The notes under the pieces: model-generated
The model's input: the letters and a program-made list of their open reading frames with translations, nothing else
Told to the model about the DNA's origin: nothing
Databases searched by the model: none
Shown: positions 17,628 through 28,037 of the stretch, piece by piece
How the letters are laid out: each line of letters starts with the position of its first letter
Numbering within the stretch: the stretch's first letter is position 1
NCBI GenBank assembly: GCA_012842495.1
Contig: DUSS01000027.1
Location: 1 to 64,000 of the forward strand
Direction of reading: 5' to 3'
Length of the DNA stretch: 64,000 nt
DNA from: Candidatus Fermentithermobacillaceae bacterium
GTDB lineage: Bacteria; Bacillota; Sulfobacillia; Fermentithermobacillales; DUSS01
Program-made: the position numbers and the translations under genes

Positions 17628-20464
17628 GCACCTTCTATGCAAGTAATGGTAACGGCGCCAAGTTCCGGCAGGATTTTTTCCTTCTGCTTGAGCCGCAGGG
17701 CCCATTCTTTCTCTTCGCGTTCCAGTTCGGCCAGGCGGTGCTGGCGCACGGCGGGCAGGCCAACCTTCATAATGGCCTGCCGGCGAATTTGGAACGCATA
17801 CTGGCCTTTTTCCCGCTCTTTCTGCAGGTGCTCTTCATAATGGTTCTTGAGCTCCAGGAAAAGGTTATGCCCGTATCGTACAGCCTGTTTCTGGAGCTTC
17901 GCAAAGATTTCCTCCGACTTTTCGCCTGTAATATAACCCTGGATTTCGAGGGGGGTTTCTTCCTGTAGTAACAAATCCCATATCCTGTGTGCGGTGGGTA
18001 TGAGTATCTTGGCGTCCTTTTCCTGCTGGAACAAGGGTAGAACTCGAATCTCACGCATGTTTTCCGCTATGAGAGATATCCGCCATAAAGACCAGTAGCC
18101 GCTTATCTCATGCGGCAGTCCTTTGAGCCTGACTTTCGCAATGGGCTGTCCCGCCACGATCAGGGGCAGGCGGGAGACCAGCCCGCGAATTCTCGGTTCT
18201 TCCAGGCTGAGATAAGACATTGAGTGCTTATCTGCTTCCTGTCGGCAGAAAGTCACGTCCTTCATAGTGAAGCCGTCGGGCCAGGTTAAATCATAACCTG
18301 CCAATTTGGGCTTCACCACGCCGCCTTCGCTTACCAAAAAGTTAACGGTCATGCGCTCTACCCAGTACGGAAGCGGATGGCCGGAAATCTTGTCCACCAG
18401 ACGGGAATCAAGCTGTTCGTCTTCTCCCAAAAGCTGGTTGGCCGTAGTTACTTCCTGGATGCGCTGCCGCAGAGAAGCCTCCAGCCGTTCAACACGGGAC
18501 TCAACTTCTTCCGGGCTGAGGATAGCCTCTTTATACAAATTCTCGAAATCGGATGCCATCTCGGCCGAGTCGAGAACATCGCCCATCTTGTCAACGCCGA
18601 AATCCGCCAGGATTGCGGCCAGTTTTTCCTGCAGGACTTCCTGCACCCGGTATTCAACAGTGTCCTGCAGGACGAAGTTGAGTGCCCGGACAACGTGTTC
18701 CTGGCCGATGCGGTCCACCCGGCCGATGCGCTGCTCAAGGCGCATGGGGTTCCACGGCAGGTCGTAGTTGATGACCACGTGGCAAAACTGCAGATTCAAG
18801 CCCTCGCCGCCGGCATCAGTGGATACAAGCACCCTGGCGGGACCGGCAAATTCCTGCTGGACCCTCCGCCTTTCTTCCAGCCCCATGGACCCGTTTAGAC
18901 AAACGACACTAAAGCCCCTGTTTTTCAGAAACTCCTTGAGCATCTCCTGGGTCGGAATGAACTCTGTAAAGATGAGAAACTTGAGCTCGGGGTCGTTCTC
19001 TTCGGCCTGCAACCGGTACATCCACTCCAGCAAGGCTTCGGCCCGCGCGTCGGGCAGGGACTCGCACTGACGTGCCAGGAACAAAAGACGCTTGACCTCT
19101 TCCCGTTCACTGGCGAACGCAACTAAACGGTGCTTCAGAATTTGCTCGAGCTGCTCCTGCCCGTCAAGGTCCCACCAGTCTTCTTCCAGCTCTATTTCAC
19201 TGTCAATTTGAAACGGAGCTTCTTGTTCGATCACTTCCAGTCTCCGTCCCAGGGCGGTCCGGATTGCTCTGGTGCTGCTGGCTACCAGGCGCTGCATGAG
19301 AACCATCAAAAAGCCGATATAGTTTCGCTTTTCTTTCAGCGCCCGGTTGTATCCTTCCCGCACATATTCCGTCACCGCCTCGTATAGTTCCCGCTGCATC
19401 TGATGCCGCGACTGCCACACCACCGGCACTAGCTGGGTTCGGCGCGGCTTAAATAACGGCTGACCTTTCTCATCAATGGCCCGGCGTTTTTCGGTGCGGA
19501 TTACGTACGGAGGCACTCTCTCCCGATTTATGGACTCGACGCTGGGAAAAGCCTCCCTATCGAGGAGAGCCATGAGCCGGTGGAAGGAATCAGTTTTCCC
19601 CTGGTGGGGCGTCGCCGTGAGAAGGAGAAGATACGGTGCGGCTTCAGCCAGCCCCTGACCGAGGCGGTACCTGGCGACGGTATCCGTGCTGCCAGCAATT
19701 CTGTGAGCTTCATCTACAATAATCAAATCCCAACCCGCAGCGATAAGGTTTTCGAAGCGTTCCCGGTTATAGCGGCTTACCTGGTCTCTGCTCCACCCCC
19801 GGCGCGATTCCAAAGGTTTTATGGCGTCCATGGGAACAATGACCTGGTCAAACCGCTGCCAGACGTTGGCATCCCATTCAAAGCACAATAGAGCGGTGAT
19901 CCCGGCGGGCATCAGCAGGTGGAAGCGTTCCCGAAAGCGGTTTTCCATTTCCTGCACCCACTGCATCACGAGGCCCTTCGGCGCCACCACTAGCGTGCGC
20001 CTGACGAGCCCCCTGAGCTTCAACTCGCGCATGATTAAACCCGCTTCTATTGTTTTGCCGAGGCCGACCTCGTCAGCCAAAAGGTACCGGACCCTGCTCT
20101 TGGAAACAGCCCGGGAAAGGGCGTAGAGCTGGTGGGGCAGAGGAGTGACGCAGCCTTCGAGAGGCGCCAGCAGGATATCCGAATGGGCCAGGCTTTCAGC
20201 GATTCGGGCCGCGGCGACGGCGTAAATCAGCCTCTCCCGGCTGGATATGCCTGCCTCTGTTATCGAGGATAATTCGTTTTCCTGAAGGCGCAAAACCGCA
20301 TCCCGGTCCGGCACCCAGACGCGGTAGACGTTCTTTCCCCACAGGTCCAAGGCTTCGATAACCTTTACCGGTTCACGATACTCCGGGCTCCAGGCCCAGT
20401 CACCGGGCCGCCATCTGGCATCCCGCCTCAAAGCCGACACCTCACCAGCCGATAAATCATTCAT
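17624..20464 (-). CDS. brxHII: BREX type 3 SNF2/DEAD-like helicase
   Basis: LLADEVGLGKTIEAGLIMRE, IIVDEAHRIAG, LLTATPHQGK, DLPWNPMRLEQRIGRVDRIGQ. Confidence 0.88.
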   Translation of the reverse strand: MNDLSAGEVSALRRDARWRPGDWAWSPEYREPVKVIEALDLWGKNVYRVWVPDRDAVLRLQENELSSITEAGISSRERLIYAVAAARIAESLAHSDILLAPLEGCVTPLPHQLYALSRAVSKSRVRYLLADEVGLGKTIEAGLIMRELKLRGLVRRTLVVAPKGLVMQWVQEMENRFRERFHLLMPAGITALLCFEWDANVWQRFDQVIVPMDAIKPLESRRGWSRDQVSRYNRERFENLIAAGWDLIIVDEAHRIAGSTDTVARYRLGQGLAEAAPYLLLLTATPHQGKTDSFHRLMALLDREAFPSVESINRERVPPYVIRTEKRRAIDEKGQPLFKPRRTQLVPVVWQSRHQMQRELYEAVTEYVREGYNRALKEKRNYIGFLMVLMQRLVASSTRAIRTALGRRLEVIEQEAPFQIDSEIELEEDWWDLDGQEQLEQILKHRLVAFASEREEVKRLLFLARQCESLPDARAEALLEWMYRLQAEENDPELKFLIFTEFIPTQEMLKEFLKNRGFSVVCLNGSMGLEERRRVQQEFAGPARVLVSTDAGGEGLNLQFCHVVINYDLPWNPMRLEQRIGRVDRIGQEHVVRALNFVLQDTVEYRVQEVLQEKLAAILADFGVDKMGDVLDSAEMASDFENLYKEAILSPEEVESRVERLEASLRQRIQEVTTANQLLGEDEQLDSRLVDKISGHPLPYWVERMTVNFLVSEGGVVKPKLAGYDLTWPDGFTMKDVTFCRQEADKHSMSYLSLEEPRIRGLVSRLPLIVAGQPIAKVRLKGLPHEISGYWSLWRISLIAENMREIRVLPLFQQEKDAKILIPTAHRIWDLLLQEETPLEIQGYITGEKSEEIFAKLQKQAVRYGHNLFLELKNHYEEHLQKEREKGQYAFQIRRQAIMKVGLPAVRQHRLAELEREEKEWALRLKQKEKILPELGAVTITCIEGA

Positions 20465-23132
20465 CCATCCGCATCAGGGCATTGTCGTAGTACATCAGGA
20501 GGCTTGAGTCTTCCTGAAGAACAGTATCCGGTATGCGCTTGGCCACCTCTACGATGGTCTTGTAATCTTTAGCCGCCCAGCAGGCCTTAAATCCCGCCCG
20601 CAGCGCTTCGGTCCGGAACACTTTGAGCCTGCCCCCGCCTTCTTTATATTCTTCGAACTCTTTGAGGAGGGACTTCTCGCGCATCTTCTCCAGGTCAGAC
20701 TGCCTGCCGGGGTCGGGGACGTACCAGCGGCCGCTATCGTCTTTAAGGAAGTTCTGCTCTAAAAGCTCGGAGAGCTCCGGCAGCTTTTCGTGCGGCGCTT
20801 TGTGCAGTTCCCGCAGGAACTTTGGGTAGATTTCCTGGTAGGTCTGCGGCTTCTTTGAGAGTTCACTGCGCAGCCACTGGATGGAAGACTTTTCATCGGT
20901 TACAAAAATAGATAATTGCTCAATCTCCCGGACCGTAAAGCGCTTCTTATCATACTCCACTACCTGGTCGGGGAGGAAGTACATGCCGTCTCTTTCCGGG
21001 AAGCGCTGTCTTAAACCGGCGTAAAACTCCGCTGCCCCCATAGGTACGGCAACTCCCCGCTGGACGTGGAAGGCCACCATCCGGTCATAGAGCAGGTAAT
21101 TTTGCCGCTCGGCAATGACCTCCGCTTTGCCGTTTTTCTCCACAAAGACCGGCAGCTGTTTGAGATGGGTGCGAACAAAATCCCAGACTCCATCTTCGGT
21201 CCCCGCCTCAAGATGAAAGCGCTTTTCCAAACCGCCGTTGGGCTTATAGGCGGAGATGACCAGGTCCTGCTTCACCGCGGTTGTATAACCAATTTTAACT
21301 TGGTTGAAGGTCCCCTGCTTTTTGTCCAGGGTCCGCACGTCGGCAATAACAAAGCCCGCCCGCATAATGGCCTCCTGGATGGCATTCCAGATCCGGTTCT
21401 GCGAATTGTGAAACACCACCGTCATCCACCGGCCGGACTTTAAGACCCGGTAGTACTCAGCAAAGCACCTTTCCATGAGCTCCTGGTATTCCCGCGGGCC
21501 TTTGCCCTGGGCTTTGTTTTCCACAGCTTCGGGCTTATTATTGGTAAAAACCCTGAGCCAGGCTTCCCAGAGGAAGTTGAGCTCGGAATACATGAGATTG
21601 CTGCCGAAGGGGGGGTCGGTGAAGATGTAGTCAATTGTATTCACCGCTATCTCGTGCATTGAAGTCGCTGATTGTGTGGATACAATGCTACATAAGTGGA
21701 TCTGTTGTAGTGCGCTCTTGATTAAGTCAACCTTCATATTTCGTAAACCCAGTATAATGTTTTTCTCCACCGGAAGAGAGCTGACATATAAAGTACCGGA
21801 TTGATTCCCAGTAAGTAGAGGTTTCTGTCCCTTCTTAAAAATAATGCGAGTCATTAGAGTACTGTGTGTGGCATTGTACGATTGTCTTACAAACTCTAAC
21901 TTATTCTTAAGTGGGATCTTAGTTGCATTGATTAGTCGTCCCAAAGTGGCCAACACCCACAAATTCCGCCTGGTGTAAAAATGGTGAACATGAGTAATTC
22001 CCACATTTAGAGGGTCTCTTGTCTTCTCCCCTTTTGGAAGCGGATCAGTAGGATACCAGTACGGTATCGCGCTCTCCTCGATCTTCCGGATCAATTCCAG
22101 GTCGTACCCGTCGGGCTCTTTCTCATACCTCTTATTCCCCACAGAGTAGTTAATAAGCACCGGCACCCGGCGGGCACGAGTGATAAACTCCCCAATTTCC
22201 CGGTCGTACACCCTTTCGGTAGCCCTTTCCAGTGAACGCTTAGTGAGATTGGCCCCGCAGTGGGGGCAGGGAAACTCGTCCCGGACTTTACCTTCTTCTT
22301 TATCTACCGCCACTTCCCAGAAGACAAGCTCTCCGGAACAGCTGGGGCAGATAAACACGGCGGACCAGACGGTGTAGTTGATTTTCCCCATCACGGGGTT
22401 GCCCTTTGCGTCTTTCTGAACTTTCCCATCCACCACGTGCGGCGTCCGGTACATCCAGCCGCATTCTCTTTCCACTTCGTCCAGAATCCGCCCGGCTTCC
22501 CGCTCAAAGGCCCGAACATCTACCGGCGTGTTGTAGTTATAGGCAATGAAGGTGGCGGCAGGGGAGAGGTCGATGAGTATGGCCTTACGCGCTCCCAGCT
22601 TGGAGAAAGGCTGGCCTTTTTCATCGAGGATGGTGCCATCATCCTGCACAATATAACCCAGGGATTCTACGGCCTTGCGGTCCCCGCACAAACTCGCTGC
22701 AACGCCGGTCATGCCCGTGCCGCAGAAACCGTCAAAAACGATGTCTCCCGGCTCGGTGTAGTGGAGGATATAGCGCATGATGGCCCTGTGGGGCACCTTG
22801 GTGTGATAGGAATGGGCGTTGTAAGTAGGATCGTTCTTGCCCTCCGATACATCCGCTGCAAAAGGCTGCCGGCGGTAAGCATCGTTATCTGGGTCGTACG
22901 GCTTGCCGTGCTCTTTGATAAAATCCCCTATGAACGGGTTCGGGCAGGCCGTGTAATAGGGCGGGTCGGAAAGGTTGATGATGTCCTCATCTTTGGCAAT
23001 GGGGAATCCCTCGATATGCCTCACCCGGTCCAGGTGTTCCTTGGTAAGCCGGAAACGTGAACGTTCTTGCCGTTCCCTTCCTTCTCCGTTCCCTTCCGGC
23101 GTATCCATGAAAAGTTGTTCTTCTATGGCCAT
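20457..23132 (-). CDS. pglXI: BREX type 3 adenine-specific DNA methyltransferase
   Basis: NLSDPPYYTACPNPF, DIVFDGFCGTGMTGVAA, DYIFTDPPFGSNLMYSELNF. Confidence 0.85.
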   Translation of the reverse strand: MAIEEQLFMDTPEGNGEGRERQERSRFRLTKEHLDRVRHIEGFPIAKDEDIINLSDPPYYTACPNPFIGDFIKEHGKPYDPDNDAYRRQPFAADVSEGKNDPTYNAHSYHTKVPHRAIMRYILHYTEPGDIVFDGFCGTGMTGVAASLCGDRKAVESLGYIVQDDGTILDEKGQPFSKLGARKAILIDLSPAATFIAYNYNTPVDVRAFEREAGRILDEVERECGWMYRTPHVVDGKVQKDAKGNPVMGKINYTVWSAVFICPSCSGELVFWEVAVDKEEGKVRDEFPCPHCGANLTKRSLERATERVYDREIGEFITRARRVPVLINYSVGNKRYEKEPDGYDLELIRKIEESAIPYWYPTDPLPKGEKTRDPLNVGITHVHHFYTRRNLWVLATLGRLINATKIPLKNKLEFVRQSYNATHSTLMTRIIFKKGQKPLLTGNQSGTLYVSSLPVEKNIILGLRNMKVDLIKSALQQIHLCSIVSTQSATSMHEIAVNTIDYIFTDPPFGSNLMYSELNFLWEAWLRVFTNNKPEAVENKAQGKGPREYQELMERCFAEYYRVLKSGRWMTVVFHNSQNRIWNAIQEAIMRAGFVIADVRTLDKKQGTFNQVKIGYTTAVKQDLVISAYKPNGGLEKRFHLEAGTEDGVWDFVRTHLKQLPVFVEKNGKAEVIAERQNYLLYDRMVAFHVQRGVAVPMGAAEFYAGLRQRFPERDGMYFLPDQVVEYDKKRFTVREIEQLSIFVTDEKSSIQWLRSELSKKPQTYQEIYPKFLRELHKAPHEKLPELSELLEQNFLKDDSGRWYVPDPGRQSDLEKMREKSLLKEFEEYKEGGGRLKVFRTEALRAGFKACWAAKDYKTIVEVAKRIPDTVLQEDSSLLMYYDNALMRMDE

Positions 23133-23146
23133 AACTCTTCACCCCT

Positions 23147-26100
23147 CTATTCCAGAACGATCCTTACTTTCTGTGGATCCCTGCCGCGCGTGAGAGACTG
23201 GATATAATCCTCAAAGCGCTGTTGAAACTCAGATACTGTGCAGGGCGTTCCGCCTTGAGCCAAAGCTTTCTTTAAGTCAGCTGCGGTGACCGAAACCTTT
23301 TCCATGCCGGACAGCACTTCCTGAACGGCTTTTATAAATGATGCGTCTACCATGTACGGCAGCTGCTGTTCTTTGATCACCTGCTCCAGCGCTTTCTGCT
23401 GCTCCGGCTTCAAAAGATAGACGTTTTCCTTCACCGTGGGGTCTTCCAGGTTGGCGACCAGTGTCTTTTCCCAGTCCTCGTACAGCCTTTCGAGGTCTTC
23501 CTCCAGCTGCCTGAGCACCGCTTCAGCCGAAAGCTTAATCTGCTCCTGTGCCGGACGGTAGTTGCAGTAAGGACAGATGGGCGTTTTTTCCAAGTCCTCT
23601 CTGGTGAGGCTGAAGCAGGTTTTCAGCTGCGCCAGACGGTTTTGGAAGTCAGTAAGCTGGGCCCGGGGCATCAACTCGATACCGGCCAGCCTGCTGAGTT
23701 TCCCTAATCGCTCATCTTTGAGAAGTCCGGATTTCTTCTGGTCTAAAGACGCATTTAATCTGGCTTTGGTATGGGCCTCAAGGTAAGCCTCAATGTAAGA
23801 ATTCTTGAGCTCTAAGAGCACCTGCACGAGCTCCCGGCGAAGGTCAGGGACGGATGCTTCGTCCAGGCCGAATAGTTTTCCTTTGAGTTCTTCACGCCGC
23901 TCCCGGGCTTTTACCGTCCAACCGGCATCCGCAGGGAGCACGGCCTCGGCGGTACCGAGGTAGGAGAGCAAAGGCTGAATCTCATTGGCCAGGCCGGCCA
24001 GTTCTTCAACCCTCTTCAGGGTGGCAAGGTACGCCTTCTGCTTATTTATATCCCGCTCGGAGTAGCGGAAGTTTTTCAACTTCCCGGGAGTGTTAAAAAC
24101 CCGGAGTGACTCCAGAAACCCTTTGAAACTGGCCAGTTCATCCCTTAAACCGGTTTTCTTTTTCTCATCGAAGAGAGAAATACCCCATAAAGATAACTCT
24201 TGCTGGATGGCCTGCTGGGCCTGGGCGGTGCGTTCCAGGAGCTTATCCACTGCTTCCTGAAGCTGCCTTACCCCTTCTTCACGAGTAGATTGATTGACAA
24301 TGAGCCCGGGCGGCAGCCCCAAAAATTCAAACAGAACCTGCAGCGGACCAAGAGGAAGATCCTTGGGACGCTCGATGTGTTTGAACTTGATAAGTTCCTC
24401 CAGGGGAACTTTGCCGAGCTCCTCCAGGTTGGAAGCGTCTATCTTCTTCCCCAGCATGCTTAAAGTAACATCGCCGCTGTAGATCAAGCTCGCCAGAGTG
24501 ACGACCACCCACTCTGGTTCCAATCTGAAACGGGGCTCGAACTCTACACCGCGAAAATCGACAATTATTTCACCCCGGTTGAGGACCTGACCCGGGCCCT
24601 TTTTGTCCAGCTGTTCCAGGATCCATCTGGCATAACGGGAATTTTGCGGCCTTAACTTATCTCCGTCCAGAAGCTCCAGGGCATCGAGGACGGCTGCCCC
24701 CGGTCTGGTCTTGATGCTGCCGAGGATCCACCTTATCGCCTCCTGGGCAGCCTGAGGACGGTTCTTTACGGTAACCAGAATAGAGAAGGCCGGATATTCG
24801 GGCGCCAGCTCCTGGAAGTAAGGCGCCAGACAAAGGGAACCCACCAAGTTTACAAGATCCCGAACCGAGGCATGAGGAGTGGCACTGTGCTTAACCCACT
24901 CGACGAATTTCTTGCTTGCTCCCCGGTAGGTAACTTCGTAAGCCGTGGTGATGTTGTTCCGCAGCCATTCGACTATCTTCTTTAACTGCTCGTTGGCCTT
25001 ATTTTCATAAACCTGCCGCGTTCCTTTCGAAGCCGTGCTGGCCATCTCGCAGGCGCCGGCGAAGAATTTCAGGGCACGGTCAAAATCCTCGTCACGCTGC
25101 ACCAGCCGGAAAAACACTTCATCGGGCTTTTTTTCGTCTTCAAAGGCCGGCGGGTCAAAAGGCTGCAGAAAGTATAGATAAAAGTCCCTGGGCGGGTGGG
25201 CGGTAGAACGTTCGTTGGGAGCGCCGAAGAATAAATACCCTAACCGGGTAGCCTTTTTCTCGCGCCACTCAATTTCGTGCTCCCAAATCTGGAAATTGGG
25301 GACATACGTGGCTTCGGGGCACTCCATGGCCCGGGCGAGGGCCTTAAAATAGTAGCGGTCCAACTGGTTCGGGGTAAGCGTGTCGGCTTTCTGCTCAATT
25401 AGCGAATCAAAATCAATGTCTTTTTTCAGGTCAAGGTAGTACTGCCCGTTGTCCTGGTTGAAAGAAATAAACTGGCCGCTCACCGTCCTTAAGATCTCGC
25501 GCAAGATTGATTCGATAGTGGTTTTAAGAAACTCGGCATCCTCTTCCGGCAAGGGCAGGTAAAGGCAGAGGTCATCGCGGAGTTCTTCAGCCGTGGCCCC
25601 TATTGGAGCGTAAGCATCTCCTGTTGTCAGCCGGTGAACGCTCAAAGCGTGAATGATGCGGAGGGCCACAGGCTTATACTGCGGCCTTGTAAAGGCCTGC
25701 TGGACACGGTATTCCAGCACCTGGCTCTTCTCAATCACTTCGCGAATGTCCGGATCGCTGCGGAAAGAGGGATTGTCCTTTAAGTTTTGCCAGTAAGAGT
25801 CATAAGCGATGAGGCCGGGGTCTGTTTCCGGGACTTCTTTGTCCAGGAGTTTTTTCATGGCAAGACTTATGGTTTTCAGCACCTCGCGCTTTTCAGCTAC
25901 ATAGACCCGCTCAAAAGTTTCAAGGTATGCCGGATGCACGGGGAAAAGAGCGACGAATTCGTCCATGCGCTCGGCCAGGGTGCCGTATAATTTGGTGAAA
26001 CGCTGCAGGTGCTCCCTTATGAGGGCCTTCTGCCTGTCATCCTTGCGCAGCAGGCGCTGGGCAACTACGTAGGCTATGTCTTCACGGACAATTCGTATCT

Positions 26101-26827
26101 GCTCAAAACGGTCTTTGACCCGGCGCAGGGTTTCAGCCACAAACTGAAAGCGCGGGCTGTCGAAAATGGCTTCCTGCACACCCGCCATGAAACGAAACCG
26201 GGTGAGCCGGCAAACCTCTCCGATTTCTCGCAAGAAGTTTAGGTCGAGGATCAGCTCCTGGTCCTTCCGAGTACGTAGGTAGTCCAGGAGTTCATCGACA
26301 ACCAGCAAGAGCCCGTGATCCGGGTAAACTTCCTGGAAAGCGTTCATCATCTCAATGAAAGGGTCTTTGTTGTTGGTAACTTTATCGGCTTCAGGAAAAC
26401 GGTATTTCACCCCGAGATTGGCCAGTTGTTCTTCCAGCTCGGCACAAATGATGTTCCTGAGGGACATCGTGGTGGAACCTATCTCGGTCCTAATAACCTT
26501 GAACTTGCCGGCGATAACCTCAGATTTTTTAGCCACGGCAGGATGCCGTATCTCCGTGACCAGGTCTGGATATTCGGCTATAGCTGAGAGCACCGACATT
26601 AAATGTGATTTACCGGTACCGTAGTTCCCAACAATTAAAATCCCCTTATTATCCTGGGGGTGGTCGTACTGGAGCTGTGGAAAGACAACTTCCGTAATCT
26701 GCTCGGCCATTCGTTCCGAGATCACATAGCTTTTTATCAGCTCACCGGCCCTGCTTTTGGCGTCAGCTTCCCGCAACTGCACTATAGTTTCCACCGGTTC
26801 AAAATGTATGAGGTCAGCGTATTTCAC
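23147..26827 (-). CDS. brxC: BREX large P-loop ATPase (DUF6079-like)
   Basis: GILIVGNYGTGKSHLMSVLSAIAE Walker A, LLLVVDELLDYL Walker B; GTG at 26827 behind AGGTGGGG. Confidence 0.85.
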   Translation of the reverse strand: MKYADLIHFEPVETIVQLREADAKSRAGELIKSYVISERMAEQITEVVFPQLQYDHPQDNKGILIVGNYGTGKSHLMSVLSAIAEYPDLVTEIRHPAVAKKSEVIAGKFKVIRTEIGSTTMSLRNIICAELEEQLANLGVKYRFPEADKVTNNKDPFIEMMNAFQEVYPDHGLLLVVDELLDYLRTRKDQELILDLNFLREIGEVCRLTRFRFMAGVQEAIFDSPRFQFVAETLRRVKDRFEQIRIVREDIAYVVAQRLLRKDDRQKALIREHLQRFTKLYGTLAERMDEFVALFPVHPAYLETFERVYVAEKREVLKTISLAMKKLLDKEVPETDPGLIAYDSYWQNLKDNPSFRSDPDIREVIEKSQVLEYRVQQAFTRPQYKPVALRIIHALSVHRLTTGDAYAPIGATAEELRDDLCLYLPLPEEDAEFLKTTIESILREILRTVSGQFISFNQDNGQYYLDLKKDIDFDSLIEQKADTLTPNQLDRYYFKALARAMECPEATYVPNFQIWEHEIEWREKKATRLGYLFFGAPNERSTAHPPRDFYLYFLQPFDPPAFEDEKKPDEVFFRLVQRDEDFDRALKFFAGACEMASTASKGTRQVYENKANEQLKKIVEWLRNNITTAYEVTYRGASKKFVEWVKHSATPHASVRDLVNLVGSLCLAPYFQELAPEYPAFSILVTVKNRPQAAQEAIRWILGSIKTRPGAAVLDALELLDGDKLRPQNSRYARWILEQLDKKGPGQVLNRGEIIVDFRGVEFEPRFRLEPEWVVVTLASLIYSGDVTLSMLGKKIDASNLEELGKVPLEELIKFKHIERPKDLPLGPLQVLFEFLGLPPGLIVNQSTREEGVRQLQEAVDKLLERTAQAQQAIQQELSLWGISLFDEKKKTGLRDELASFKGFLESLRVFNTPGKLKNFRYSERDINKQKAYLATLKRVEELAGLANEIQPLLSYLGTAEAVLPADAGWTVKARERREELKGKLFGLDEASVPDLRRELVQVLLELKNSYIEAYLEAHTKARLNASLDQKKSGLLKDERLGKLSRLAGIELMPRAQLTDFQNRLAQLKTCFSLTREDLEKTPICPYCNYRPAQEQIKLSAEAVLRQLEEDLERLYEDWEKTLVANLEDPTVKENVYLLKPEQQKALEQVIKEQQLPYMVDASFIKAVQEVLSGMEKVSVTAADLKKALAQGGTPCTVSEFQQRFEDYIQSLTRGRDPQKVRIVLE

Positions 26828-26858
26828 CCGTATTTCCCCACCTTTTCCTGAAATCTCT

Positions 26859-27317
26859 TTACCCCAGAGGACAAATAAGGGCATCGATTTCATGATACTT
26901 TCTGTACTCCGGGTGATCCGGCTCGGCATAGATCAGCGCACCACCCTCGAATTTGCCGTTCCATGCGGCAACGATAGTTCGATTTCGGCTGACTTGTTGA
27001 AGTAAACGTAAAGGGTCCTGTTGAAGAACAGGATCAAAAAGTATTTCTGTGTTATCGAGAAGCAACGTATCCTTTCCCGTTTCGCCTATGATCGTCTCCA
27101 CTATTCTCGGCAGGCGTAACGTTCGCATTCTTGCGGGGTATTCCAGGAGTTTCTGGCTCAGCATAAGGCTCAGATTGATATAGGGATAACCCTCATCTTT
27201 TGCTATTTGAACAAGGATTTTGGTTTTTCCGGTTGCAGCTGACCCGACCAGTAAAACCAGTCGATGATACCTCGACCGGGCTGCTGCTATTTGTTTTTTG
27301 AGCTCATCTGTTTTCAT
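26859..27317 (-). CDS. brxF: BREX type 3 small P-loop protein
   Basis: LVLLVGSAATGKTKILVQIAKDEG; about 150 aa, directly upstream of brxC. Confidence 0.85.
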   Translation of the reverse strand: MKTDELKKQIAAARSRYHRLVLLVGSAATGKTKILVQIAKDEGYPYINLSLMLSQKLLEYPARMRTLRLPRIVETIIGETGKDTLLLDNTEILFDPVLQQDPLRLLQQVSRNRTIVAAWNGKFEGGALIYAEPDHPEYRKYHEIDALICPLG

Positions 27318-27369
27318 GGCAATCCCAGCACCTGCCTATTTGTCCCCTTGATAACCACTAAAAGCATCA

Positions 27370-27575
27370 GCTTTCAGTAGCTTCCCCAAACCTATCCTTC
27401 TTGCTCGCAGGAATAATTATCGCCTTCTCCAGGACGACCTTCCCATCGTCTTCGATTCTGAGAAGAACCCGGTCGCCCCCTTCTATTTAAAGAGCAGTCC
27501 GTATTTCTTTTGGCAACGTCATTTGACCTTTCGGTCCCATTTTGGGTGTAAGAATTTTCTTCTGGGCGGAGAACG
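27370..27575 (-). pseudogene. AbrB/SpoVT-type antitoxin-like gene with in-frame ochre stop
   Basis: KKILTPKMGPKGQMTLPKEIRTAL*IEGGDRVLLRIEDDGKVVLEKAIIIPASKKDRFGEATES*; TAA at 27487-27489. Confidence 0.7.
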
Positions 27576-27981
27576 CCTGTCAGAAAGTATGGAAAGCTGG
27601 ATATGGAGCTTCATTCGGCAGGAAAACATCAAAATCCTGTCAATAGACAAGCGTTCAAAATCTATTCATATCCATGCATTTAAGGAGAGACAAAGGGAAG
27701 GCGGGATTACGTTTCGCGCCACCGGGAACAGATCTTAAGTGAACTTTCCTGCTGCAACCTGGCGGCTAGGGTGGGAAATGTGCCGGACAATCTTTCTTCC
27801 CAACAGAAAGCACCTGATCAACCTTTTGATTGCAGAGATTAGCGTCTTCGGAAAGCGCGTCGGCATTAAAGCCAGGGTCCCCGACGCCGCGCCGGAAAAC
27901 ATAGAAGCCTTCGCCGTAGAAGGCAGTTTCCTCGATAGGTACGACACCGCACGGCGTCATCCCCAATACAAGTAAGCCAGT

Positions 27982-28037
27982 GACTCTGTCGCCGCCTTTG
28001 CGACCGCCCGCCCCACCGAAGGAGCAACACGGGGATC
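27982..28037 (-). pseudogene. 3' fragment of a malic enzyme gene
   Basis: DPRVAPSVGRAVAKAATES matches DPRVAPSVARAVAKTAMDT of the intact gene at 43155-44378. Confidence 0.7.

Noticed and set aside
22260-23060. 266-aa plus-strand ORF inside the BREX locus
   Set aside because: Antisense to the methyltransferase; no motifs
27523-27975. Small ORFs on both strands between the AbrB remnant and oppF
   Set aside because: No recognisable family or good ribosome-binding site; cannot be told from decayed sequence
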